Below, in pieces: positions 1 through 7,710 of a DNA stretch of 61,280 nt. The notes under the pieces were generated by a model. The model did not search any database. It saw only the letters and a program-made list of their open reading frames with translations, and was not told the origin of the DNA. A program made the position numbers and the translations under genes. The stretch's first letter is position 1. Every line of letters starts with the position of its first letter. Source of the DNA: Flavobacteriales bacterium (GTDB taxonomy: Bacteria; Bacteroidota; Bacteroidia; Flavobacteriales_E; Vicingaceae); contig CAJPFH010000030.1 of NCBI GenBank assembly GCA_905339165.1, forward strand, positions 1-61,280. Direction: 5' to 3'.

Positions 1-2
1 CT

Positions 3-824
3 ACACAATTATACCGCAATTTAATTGTGTTAGATTTTGATAATACTACCAAACGCAGCCTGGGCGTAAATATTCTGCTACCCAAACGCAGTGTAGATAT
101 TGTAAACAACGGCAATACCGCTGCCGATGCCCAACTACGCCTTACCCATACCGCACACAACAACCCTAACCGTGGTATTTGGACCGATTTTCAAACCACC
201 AACACAGGCAATTTATATATTAATCCTCGCAGGTATTTTAGTGGTCAGTCTATACAACGCAATGTGGGTATTGCCATTCGTAACCCCTTACGCAGGCTCG
301 ATGTGTACGATTCGCTTAATGCTCAAATTAGGCTTACTTCTAATACTACTTTTAGTAATTTTTCTTACACCGATTTAAAAACAACGAATCATTTAAATAA
401 TAATTTCGGAGGTGGGCATCTGCTTATTAATCCCGCTTGGGGGCTTGCAAAAGGTTTTGTAGCCATTAACATGCTCGATTCGAATACCGCCTTAAATACC
501 GACCTTGCTCTTTACGTAAACGGGCAACAAAACCTAAGGTTTGCAAAAGAAGGCGATACCAGCCACGTAAGGGTTATGGTTTGGGATTCTGTAAACAACG
601 GGCGTATTAAATGGCGCCATGCCGATTCTTTGGCTGATAGAGATTGGTTGGTATATGGTACTACGAATAAAATACCACATAGTATTGGCGACCATATTTA
701 TACCCAAAATAAGGTAAATATAGAAGCATCAGGGAATGGTGGGGTGTCGCCCGGTTTGTTAAGTGTTAACCAAAACTCCGGAATAGGGATTCACGTTAGG
801 GTTACGGGCGTTGGTGATGGGTAA
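3..824 (+). CDS. Large surface/adhesin-like protein, internal part (5' end outside window; frameshift at 3' end)
   Basis: The frame is open from the left window edge (codon at 3) to a TAA at 822-824, so the start lies outside. The visible 273 residues are rich in Asn, Thr and Leu and have repeat-like phrases such as NLYINPRR and IAIRNPLRRLDVYD. This resembles the beta-rich stalk of Bacteroidota proteins that end in an S74 (tail-fiber chaperone) domain. The stop follows directly after GVGDG. The frame starting at 821 continues the same kind of sequence (VIARINDGTAVLG), so this and the next entry are probably one gene split by loss of one G in the GGG at 819-821. Function is not known; surface exposure is inferred from the T9SS signal in the second part. 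Confidence 0.6.
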   Translation, partial: TQLYRNLIVLDFDNTTKRSLGVNILLPKRSVDIVNNGNTAADAQLRLTHTAHNNPNRGIWTDFQTTNTGNLYINPRRYFSGQSIQRNVGIAIRNPLRRLDVYDSLNAQIRLTSNTTFSNFSYTDLKTTNHLNNNFGGGHLLINPAWGLAKGFVAINMLDSNTALNTDLALYVNGQQNLRFAKEGDTSHVRVMVWDSVNNGRIKWRHADSLADRDWLVYGTTNKIPHSIGDHIYTQNKVNIEASGNGGVSPGLLSVNQNSGIGIHVRVTGVGDG

Positions 825-1768
825 TTGCACGTATAAATGATGGTACTGCTGTACTTGGTAGTACTTTTTCTGGTATAGGTGTGTGGGGTTCCTCGCCACA
901 GGGTACAGGAAACTATGCCATTTACAGTGATGGCAATTTGTATATAAATGGTATTGGCACAGGTAATAATGGTCAGTTCTACGCCTCAGACCAACAATTT
1001 AAAACCAATATTGATACCATTACAAATGCTTCGGCTATTATTTCTCAACTGGCACCAAAATCTTTTTTTTACGATACACTCAACGCTCTAAATATGCGTT
1101 TTTCGCCAAAGAAACAATATGGTTTTATTGCACAAGATGTTGAGCAATTTATGCCTGAGTTGGTAGGCTCCACCACTAAGCCTGCTGAATATGATTCACT
1201 CGGCAATTTGCTTTACCCTGCCGTAACTTTTAAAACAATGAACTACAATGCGTACTTTGCCATTCTTACCAAAGCCTTGCAGGAGCAAAGCGATAGTATT
1301 ATCAAAATTAATTCACTAAACAATTCGCAACAAAGTTCTATTGATAGTTTAACTACTGCACTAAACAATCTTAGTCAACAGTTTACGCAAATGAAAAACT
1401 GTTTGCAACCCTTGTTAAACTTCTTATGCGGTAATAACAACAATTCTAAAATAGAAAACTTAGAAGAGGTAATGAATATTATTAACGTAGAATTAAGCCA
1501 TGGCGATGCTATTGTACTGGAACAAAACGTACCTAATCCCTTTAACGAAAACACAAGCATAAACTATTACATTCCCGAAAACACCGGCTACGCCCAAATT
1601 ATTTTTACCGATATGCAGGGGCGTATTATTAAAACGGTTGATATAAACCAAACTGGACACGGACAGTTAAAAGTATATGCCGCCCATCTTAGCCAAGGTA
1701 TTTACCAATACAGCATTGTGGTAGATGGAAAAATAATAGATACCAAAAAAATGCTGGTGGAGAAATAA
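821..1768 (+). CDS. C-terminal part of the same protein: S74 tail-fiber/endosialidase-type chaperone domain plus T9SS type A sorting domain
   Basis: This frame continues the preceding one after a one-base shift; there is no good start of its own (the first GTG, at 881, falls inside a conserved stretch). The S74-type intramolecular chaperone is recognised by ASDQQFKTNIDTI followed by FIAQDVEQFMPELV and YNAYFAILTKALQEQ. These domains normally trimerise a beta-helical stalk and may cleave themselves off. A predicted coiled coil (about 60 residues) follows. The last 80 residues, starting at EQNVPNPFNENTSINYYIPE and ending in GIYQYSIVVDGKIIDTKKM, are a type A T9SS sorting domain that is removed on export. 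Family assignment is firm. The native target and role are unknown. Confidence 0.75.
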   Translation, partial: VIARINDGTAVLGSTFSGIGVWGSSPQGTGNYAIYSDGNLYINGIGTGNNGQFYASDQQFKTNIDTITNASAIISQLAPKSFFYDTLNALNMRFSPKKQYGFIAQDVEQFMPELVGSTTKPAEYDSLGNLLYPAVTFKTMNYNAYFAILTKALQEQSDSIIKINSLNNSQQSSIDSLTTALNNLSQQFTQMKNCLQPLLNFLCGNNNNSKIENLEEVMNIINVELSHGDAIVLEQNVPNPFNENTSINYYIPENTGYAQIIFTDMQGRIIKTVDINQTGHGQLKVYAAHLSQGIYQYSIVVDGKIIDTKKMLVEK

Positions 1769-1781
1769 CGTAAAACGTCTC

Positions 1782-1831
1782 ATTCTAAAACTAAAAAACC
1801 AGAAATATTTCTGGTTTTTTAGTTTTAGAAT
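1782..1831. terminator. Perfect 50-bp palindrome, bidirectional rho-independent terminator
   Basis: Positions 1782-1806 and 1807-1831 are exact reverse complements (25-bp arms with no loop beyond the central bases). The stem holds an A6 and a T6 tract, so a T run follows the core CCAGAAAT/ATTTCTGG stem on both strands. It lies between the convergent surface-protein gene and the glutamate dehydrogenase gene and can serve both. Confidence 0.85.
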
Positions 1832-1844
1832 ATGTTTTTTCGGT

Positions 1845-3155
1845 TTAGTAAAACCCTCTGTAATTAATTGCTTTTTCAAGGCGTTTTAATGCGGTAATAT
1901 ATGCACCGATACGCATATTTGTTTTATATTGCTTGGCATTAAACCATACGTTTTCAAAGGCCTTTATCATAGAAGCATCTTGTTTTGCAGCTACTTCAGC
2001 TTCTGTCCAGTAATCGCCACAGCGGTTTTGCACCCACTCGTAATACGAAACGGTAACGCCTCCTCCGTTTGCCAGCACATCGGGAACTACTACAATTTTT
2101 TTATTGGCCAAAATTTCATCGGCTTCGGCAGTAGTAGGACCGTTAGCTCCCTCCACAATGATTTTAGCTTTAATACGAGGTGCATTGGCAGCCGTAATTA
2201 CATTCTGAATGGCACAGGGAGCAAAAATATCTACGTCTAGCGTTACAATGTCTTCTTTATTAATTTCTTTACCTCCTTTAAATCCCTTTAAAACCCCTCC
2301 GTTATTTTGTGCATGTTTTACAGCACTTGGAATGTCTATTCCTTTAGGATTATAGAAAGCTGCCGTATGGTCCGAAATGGCCACAACCTTTAGTTTATTC
2401 TGATGCATTAAACGTGCTGCATGTAAACCCACATTACCAAAACCTTGAACTGCGATGGTAGCCGTTTTTCTGTTTAATCCGGTTACTTTCATAGCTTCCA
2501 ATGCGGCAACCATTACTCCTCTTCCGGTGGCTGCTTCTCTGCCTTCGGAACCTCCCAATGTTAAGGGCTTGCCTGTTACTACTCCGGGCTCGTAATGTCT
2601 TTTCACTTTAGAAAAAGCCTCTACCAACCATGCCATTTCTTTTTTTCCTGTGCCCATATCGGGAGCCGGAATATCTTTATCTACCCCAAATACATCGGCC
2701 ATGGCAACGGTATATGCTTTTGTTAGTCGTTCTAATTCACCAAGCGAAAGAGTACGAGGATCGCATTTGATACCTCCTTTAGCTCCTCCATAAGGAATAT
2801 TGGCAATGGAGCATTTAAAGGTCATCCAGGCCGAAAGTGCTTTTACCTCGTCCAAATCTACATCCATGGCGTAGCGAATACCTCCTTTAGAGGGGCCTAT
2901 GGCTGTGTTGTGTACAATTCTAAATCCTTCAAAAACTCTCATCGAGCCATCGTCCATTTTCACCGGAAGGCTTACAATAACCTGTCTTTCCGGGTTACGA
3001 AGCACATTAGCTACGTCTTTTGAAAGGTTAATAAGATGGGTTGCTTTATCTAAACGTGCCAAAACAGCATCAAACATGCTTTGATGATGAACGCCATTTG
3101 CTATTTGCTTTACTTCCGGTTTGGAAATGTTCGCTTTTTTTGTTTTTGTTGCCAT
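1845..3155 (-). CDS. gdhA: Glu/Leu/Phe/Val family dehydrogenase (glutamate dehydrogenase)
   Basis: This 436-residue cytosolic enzyme interconverts glutamate and 2-oxoglutarate plus ammonia with NAD(P). The dimerisation/catalytic domain carries PYGGAKGGIKCDP at 121-133 with the catalytic Lys126, and IPAPDMGTG at 162-170 with the catalytic Asp166. The Rossmann domain starts with VQGFGNVG at 236-243. Length and motifs match bacterial hexameric GDH. The ATG at 3155 is followed by a lysine-rich leader (MATKTKKANISKP), typical for the group. It stands alone, with a TAnnTTTG box upstream and a palindromic terminator downstream. The specific coenzyme cannot be read reliably from sequence. Confidence 0.92.
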   Translation of the reverse strand: MATKTKKANISKPEVKQIANGVHHQSMFDAVLARLDKATHLINLSKDVANVLRNPERQVIVSLPVKMDDGSMRVFEGFRIVHNTAIGPSKGGIRYAMDVDLDEVKALSAWMTFKCSIANIPYGGAKGGIKCDPRTLSLGELERLTKAYTVAMADVFGVDKDIPAPDMGTGKKEMAWLVEAFSKVKRHYEPGVVTGKPLTLGGSEGREAATGRGVMVAALEAMKVTGLNRKTATIAVQGFGNVGLHAARLMHQNKLKVVAISDHTAAFYNPKGIDIPSAVKHAQNNGGVLKGFKGGKEINKEDIVTLDVDIFAPCAIQNVITAANAPRIKAKIIVEGANGPTTAEADEILANKKIVVVPDVLANGGGVTVSYYEWVQNRCGDYWTEAEVAAKQDASMIKAFENVWFNAKQYKTNMRIGAYITALKRLEKAINYRGFY

Positions 3156-3178
3156 ATTTCTTTTTTAAATAATCGCGA

Positions 3179-3186
3179 CAAATGTA
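3179..3186 (-). promoter_or_regulatory. Bacteroidota -7 promoter element (TACATTTG) upstream of gdhA
   Basis: The minus strand reads TACATTTG, a full match to the TAnnTTTG element used by the Bacteroidota primary sigma factor. It lies 23 bases before the gdhA start codon. The -33 region is T-rich (TGTTTTT, about 21 bases upstream) but not a clean TTTG. Confidence 0.5.
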
Positions 3187-3224
3187 GAATATTTTTAATT
3201 TGAATAGAAAAACACATTCATTTC

Positions 3225-4319
3225 TTAGACGAGTTTGTAATGTTTGCCCGGTAAAGCCTTTATAATACCCTTAAATTCCATTTCCAGCAATAAGGTGGTT
3301 ACTTTACTCAGTGGCATATCGGAAGCTATTGAAATATCATCGATACCTACCGAAAAGGTTTGTTTAAGCAAATTAGCAATTTTGGTTTCCTCTTCGTTTA
3401 AATCGAGCAAGAGTTTGTGTTGAATGGGCTGTTTACTTTTTTCTGTTTTCCAGTTTAGTGTATTCATTAAATCTTGAGCCGACTGTATTAAAGCAGCCCG
3501 ATTTGTTTTAATAAGCCAGTTGCAACCAGCCGAGTATTTTTCGTACACACTTCCCGGAACGGCAAACACATCGCGGTTGTACGAATTGGCAATATCGGCC
3601 GTTATTACCGCCCCGCCTTTTACATCGGTTTCTATTACCACAGTGGCATCACTGATTCCGGCAATAATCCGGTTTCTTGATGGAAAATTTCCGGGATGAA
3701 ATTTATCGCTGCTGCAAAAATCGGTAAGCAGGCCTCCTTGTTCAATCATTTTAACTGCCACGGAGCGATGATCGGAAGGATATATTCTGTTTAAACCGTG
3801 TGCTACTACTCCCACCGTCTTTAACCCTTCGTTTAGAGCCGCTTTATGGGCACAAATATCTATTCCGTAAGCCAGACCGCTCACTATCATTACCCCTGTT
3901 TCTTTTAAGTCGGAAATAAATTTTTCGCAAAATTCTTTTCCGTATAATGAAGCTTTCCGTGTACCCACCACACTAATAATGCGTTGCGTGTTTAAATTGG
4001 CATTCCCTTTATAATACAATAAAATAGGGCCGTCTTCGCAATGTTTTAATCGCTTAGGATACGCGGAATCTAAATAAAATAATGGCTCTATTTTTTTTGC
4101 ACTTATAAATTCGATTTCTTTTTCTGCTTTCTCAAATGCTGTTTTTATGTTTTCTTGGTTCAGAAGTACTTCGGGCACTTTTAATTTTTTAAGATTGCTT
4201 TTAGCTTCTTTAAATACCGCTTCTACCCCACCGATATGGGCTACCAGTTTTTTTATGGTAACCGGACCTACCCCATTAAAAAGCGTAATCGCTATTTTAT
4301 AAAATAAATCGCTTTGCAT
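3225..4319 (-). CDS. dprA: DNA-processing protein DprA
   Basis: DprA (364 residues) binds incoming single-stranded DNA and loads RecA during natural transformation; it is also widespread in non-competent bacteria. An N-terminal helix-hairpin-helix-like part (GVGPVTIKKLVAHIGG, 16-31) precedes the Rossmann-like DprA core. The core carries VVGTRKAS (117-124), SGLAYGID (147-154) and FPSRNRIIAG (212-221). A C-terminal winged-helix (DprA_WH-like) segment covers about the last 65 residues. The start at 4319 lies beside the divergent kdsB gene. Confidence 0.9.
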   Translation of the reverse strand: MQSDLFYKIAITLFNGVGPVTIKKLVAHIGGVEAVFKEAKSNLKKLKVPEVLLNQENIKTAFEKAEKEIEFISAKKIEPLFYLDSAYPKRLKHCEDGPILLYYKGNANLNTQRIISVVGTRKASLYGKEFCEKFISDLKETGVMIVSGLAYGIDICAHKAALNEGLKTVGVVAHGLNRIYPSDHRSVAVKMIEQGGLLTDFCSSDKFHPGNFPSRNRIIAGISDATVVIETDVKGGAVITADIANSYNRDVFAVPGSVYEKYSAGCNWLIKTNRAALIQSAQDLMNTLNWKTEKSKQPIQHKLLLDLNEEETKIANLLKQTFSVGIDDISIASDMPLSKVTTLLLEMEFKGIIKALPGKHYKLV

Positions 4320-4355
4320 AAAAAATTAAGTACATTCGCTTCAAAAGTACATTTT

Positions 4356-5111
4356 TTGAACAGCAAGTTAAAAATATTGGGGGTAATTCCCTCGCGTTAT
4401 GCGTCCAGTCGTTTTCCGGGAAAGCCATTGGTAGACATACGCGGAAAATCAATGATACAAAGGGTTTATGAGCAAGCTATAAAAGCAAAATGGCTACACA
4501 ATGTAGTAGTAGCTACCGATGATGAACGAATTGTTAATGCAGTAAATTCTTTTGGAGGGAAAGCTGTATTTACCTCATCTCAACACCAAAGTGGTACCGA
4601 TCGCTGTGCCGAAGTACTTAGTACTATAAATGAAAACTACGATGTTGTAGTAAATATTCAGGGCGATGAGCCCTTTATTGCTCCCGAACAAATAGACTTG
4701 CTTTGTGCTGCTTTTGAAAACGAAAAAACCGAAATAGCCACTCTTATCAAAAAAATAGAAAATGTAACCGATTTACATAACCCCAACCGAATAAAGGTAG
4801 TTATCAACGCAAAGGGAAATGCCTTGTATTTTAGTCGGCAAGCGATTCCCTTCCGGTTAAATATTCCCAAAGAACAATGGTTAAATCATCATACCTATTT
4901 CAAACACATTGGAATTTACGCCTACCGAAGCCAAATATTAAAATCAATTACTCAATTACCTTTAGGCAAATTAGAAAAATGCGAAAGTTTAGAACAACTA
5001 AGATGGCTGGAAAATGGCTATTCTATTTGTGTAAAAGAAACAACGGTTGAATCTCTTAACATCGATACTCCGGAAGATTTAGCATTGATTTTAAAAACCA
5101 CTAGTCGATGA
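4356..5111 (+). CDS. kdsB: 3-deoxy-manno-octulosonate cytidylyltransferase (CMP-Kdo synthetase)
   Basis: KdsB activates Kdo with CTP to CMP-Kdo for lipopolysaccharide inner-core synthesis in the cytosol. Visible motifs are IPSRYASSRFPGKPLVDI at the N-terminus, VVATDDERIV, GTDRCAEV and VVNIQGDEPFI, the nucleotide and metal-binding signatures of the family. No ATG precedes the conserved start. TTG at 4356 gives 251 residues, close to the 248 of the E. coli enzyme. A TTG at 4314 would add 14 residues of unconserved sequence and would lie in the dprA start region. The gene overlaps the next one by 4 bases (ATGA). Confidence 0.88.
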   Translation: MNSKLKILGVIPSRYASSRFPGKPLVDIRGKSMIQRVYEQAIKAKWLHNVVVATDDERIVNAVNSFGGKAVFTSSQHQSGTDRCAEVLSTINENYDVVVNIQGDEPFIAPEQIDLLCAAFENEKTEIATLIKKIENVTDLHNPNRIKVVINAKGNALYFSRQAIPFRLNIPKEQWLNHHTYFKHIGIYAYRSQILKSITQLPLGKLEKCESLEQLRWLENGYSICVKETTVESLNIDTPEDLALILKTTSR

Positions 5112-5587
5112 AAAAAAAAATACTCTTTTCCCTGTGGGTTATATTTGTTGCCATATTGCAAGGTTGTTCGTGGACAGAGCATTTTTTTATCATTAACAAT
5201 TCTTCACATCCGGTACAGCTATTTATTACGCTTGCTCCTTACGAAAGAGGATTTTCTATTTTTAATTATCAAGACTTCCAACAATATCCGGTAAATAAAA
5301 AAAATAAACTAAACATTGAAAAACCTGAACCAATCAAACACGATACACTCGATGCATATTACAATATAAAAATGATTATTCCCCCTTATAAAGCTGTTTC
5401 AATAGGCTATTTAAACAATCAACACTACGAAAAATATAATCAGGATTTTTTTAACGACAGGCAGTTCAATCTTCGGCACATTCGCCTTATAACTAATTCA
5501 AATACCGTAGAAATTCCGGATACCTTGTTTGACCATTATTTTATAAAAGAAAATGGCGCTGTTAAATACTTTATTACCCCAAGGTAA
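5108..5587 (+). CDS. Small lipoprotein of unknown function
   Basis: The product has 159 residues. Its N-terminus MKKKILFSLWVIFVAILQGC is an SPase II signal peptide with lipobox LQGC and lipidated Cys20. The mature part is rich in aromatic residues, Asn and Tyr, with no domain I recognise. The start codon overlaps the kdsB stop (ATGA), so it is probably translated together with kdsB. A link to the envelope is suggested only by lipidation and by kdsB. Confidence 0.65.
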   Translation: MKKKILFSLWVIFVAILQGCSWTEHFFIINNSSHPVQLFITLAPYERGFSIFNYQDFQQYPVNKKNKLNIEKPEPIKHDTLDAYYNIKMIIPPYKAVSIGYLNNQHYEKYNQDFFNDRQFNLRHIRLITNSNTVEIPDTLFDHYFIKENGAVKYFITPR

Positions 5588-5648
5588 ATAATTTACATTT
5601 TCTGTTTACACATTCTTCGCGTAAACTATGACAATACTCATATTTTAG

Positions 5649-5685
5649 GCATTATTTAATGCTGAATTTTCGGCATTAAATACGA
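5649..5685 (+). promoter_or_regulatory. Candidate operator upstream of the 17-gene catabolic operon
   Basis: GCATTA-TT-TAATGC (5649-5662) is an inverted repeat with 6-bp arms, and a further half-site, GGCATTAAATACG, follows at 5672-5684, ending 7 bases before the first ATG of the operon. This is the only conspicuous symmetric element in the 104-base gap. No regulator gene is adjacent, so its function is a guess. Confidence 0.3.
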
Positions 5686-5691
5686 TATATT

Positions 5692-7710
5692 ATGAGCACA
5701 TTAAAAACGAATAACTTTACCAAATTAAGCGTAATAGGAGCAGGCCAAATAGGCCCCGATATTTTACTTCACTTTTCGAAAGTATTTGCTGGAAAACATG
5801 TACAACTTGTACTGGTAGATATTGCAGAAACCGCTTTGCAGAATGCACAAAAACGCATTGAAAAAAAGATTGCAAAAGGAATGGAAACCGGGGCATTTAA
5901 ACCAGAACAAGCCAAAGCAATGCAGGGAAGCATTATGTACACTACCCATTACAACGAAATTTCCGGTTCGCAGTTAGTGCTAGAAGCAGCCACCGAAAGT
6001 GAACCCATTAAAGACAAAATCTTTAAACAAGCCGAAGCACTTTGCGGAGATGAAACCATCTTTCTGTCGAACTCATCTCACATGCAGCCTGAGGTAATTT
6101 TTAAAAACATTAAAAATCAATCTCGTTGTTTAGTTTCTCATTACTTTTTTCCTGCCGACAGAAATCCAATCGTTGAACTTATTCCCTCCGATAAAACTGA
6201 TAAAAATCTAATAAATGAATTAATGACCTTTTACGAAGAAATAGGAAAAGTGCCTATTGTAGTTAAAAGTTCTTACGGATACGCCATAGATCCCATTTTT
6301 GAAGGCCTCTGCCAAACCGCTCTCATGTGCTTAGAAAAAGGATGGGGCAATGAAAAACAAATTGATAAAATAGCACAAGAAACACTCGGCCTGGGAGTAG
6401 GCCCATTTACCGCATTAAATCTTACCGGAGGAAATCCTATTACCGCACACGGCTTAGATGAAATGGGTAAACTCGTAATGCCTTGGTTTAAAACCCCTAG
6501 CATATTACACCAAGCCGTAGAAAATAAAACTGCATGGAATATTGCCATTAAAGATGAAGTAGTAGAAGTTTCCAATGAACTGCACACCAAACTACGCGAT
6601 GAATTTTTAGGAGCCTACTTTTCGCTCTCCTCGTTTATTATAGATTTGGGAATAAGTTCTGTAAACGACTTAGATATGGCCTGCGAACTCTCTCTGGTAA
6701 TAAAAGCTCCTTTTACATTTATGAATAAATTCGGAACACAAAATGCATTAGAAGTGGTTAAAAAATTTAATGCAAATCATCCCGAATTTAAAGTCCCCAT
6801 TTCACTCGAAAATGCTGCTAAAAATGGCCAATGGCAAATAGAACAGATTACAAAAACAATAAAAAATAATGTAGCCATCCTTACCATACGCAGACCTAAA
6901 GTACTAAACGCTCTCAACAGCGATGTAATGGGGCAAATTCTTAAACACTGTAAAGAAATTGAACAAGATAATACCATTAAAGGAGTAGTTATTACAGGAC
7001 ACGGAACAAAAGCATTCGTTTCCGGTGCTGATATACGAGAACTCGCTGCCTGCAAAACACCGGCCGAAGGCGTTGCCAATTCAAGATATTTCCACTCCGT
7101 ATTATCTTTTATAGAAAATATGAAAAAACCGGTAATCTGTGCTTACAACGGTTTTGCTTTTGGAGGCGGCAACGAATTGGGAATGGCGTGCACCCTTCGT
7201 ATTGCTAAAAAAGGATTACCCATTGCATTTTGCCAGCCCGAAGTAAATTTAGGCTTTATACCCGGAGCAGGTGGAACCCAACGTTTGCCTCGACTAATTT
7301 CCGTAGAAAAAGCCTCAGAAATTTTACGAACCGGCCGGCCCGTTTCCGGGAAAGAAGCCCTAAGCCTCGGATTTATTTACAAAGAATTTGACGGAGATTT
7401 AGTTAACGAAGCCATAACCATCATAGAACAAATAAATTCCGGAAAAATAACTCCCAAACGACTCTCTAAAGACCCGGCCATTTCAGACATTGAATGCCCA
7501 CCCGAAATAACCTTAAACCACCTAAGCAAACGCATCGATCAAATTCTTTGCAGAGCCATTTACGATGGATTAAGAATGAGATTGGAAGACGGACTCGAGC
7601 TTGAATCTACTCTTTTTGGTGAATGCATCCTAACCAAAGACATGAAAATTGGCCTCGAAACTTTTATGAAACAAGGAGCCAAAGCAAAAGCAGAATTTAT
7701 TCATGCATAA
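5692..7710 (+). CDS. Fused 3-hydroxyacyl-CoA dehydrogenase / enoyl-CoA hydratase
   Basis: This 672-residue bifunctional beta-oxidation enzyme has the dehydrogenase domain first, the reverse of FadB. NAD binding: GAGQIG at 16-21. Catalytic pair: His150 in SHYFFPADRNPIVELIP with Glu162. The helical dehydrogenase C-domain extends to about 375. The crotonase domain (about 388-600) has the oxyanion-hole motifs FVSGADIRE and FAFGGGNELGMA. Both hydratase glutamates are present: Glu495, and Glu517 in CQPEVNLGFIPGAGGTQRL. It heads a 17-gene operon. A hydratase/dehydrogenase fusion is also part of the described indoleacetate (iaa) cluster. The inferred role is 2-aminocinnamoyl-CoA -> 3-hydroxy -> 2-aminobenzoylacetyl-CoA. 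Family is certain, substrate is inferred. Confidence 0.88.
   Translation: MSTLKTNNFTKLSVIGAGQIGPDILLHFSKVFAGKHVQLVLVDIAETALQNAQKRIEKKIAKGMETGAFKPEQAKAMQGSIMYTTHYNEISGSQLVLEAATESEPIKDKIFKQAEALCGDETIFLSNSSHMQPEVIFKNIKNQSRCLVSHYFFPADRNPIVELIPSDKTDKNLINELMTFYEEIGKVPIVVKSSYGYAIDPIFEGLCQTALMCLEKGWGNEKQIDKIAQETLGLGVGPFTALNLTGGNPITAHGLDEMGKLVMPWFKTPSILHQAVENKTAWNIAIKDEVVEVSNELHTKLRDEFLGAYFSLSSFIIDLGISSVNDLDMACELSLVIKAPFTFMNKFGTQNALEVVKKFNANHPEFKVPISLENAAKNGQWQIEQITKTIKNNVAILTIRRPKVLNALNSDVMGQILKHCKEIEQDNTIKGVVITGHGTKAFVSGADIRELAACKTPAEGVANSRYFHSVLSFIENMKKPVICAYNGFAFGGGNELGMACTLRIAKKGLPIAFCQPEVNLGFIPGAGGTQRLPRLISVEKASEILRTGRPVSGKEALSLGFIYKEFDGDLVNEAITIIEQINSGKITPKRLSKDPAISDIECPPEITLNHLSKRIDQILCRAIYDGLRMRLEDGLELESTLFGECILTKDMKIGLETFMKQGAKAKAEFIHA

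Noticed and set aside
4314-4355. Longer kdsB start (TTG at 4314)
   Set aside because: The extra 14 residues are not conserved and overlap the dprA start region; TTG at 4356 gives the usual length.
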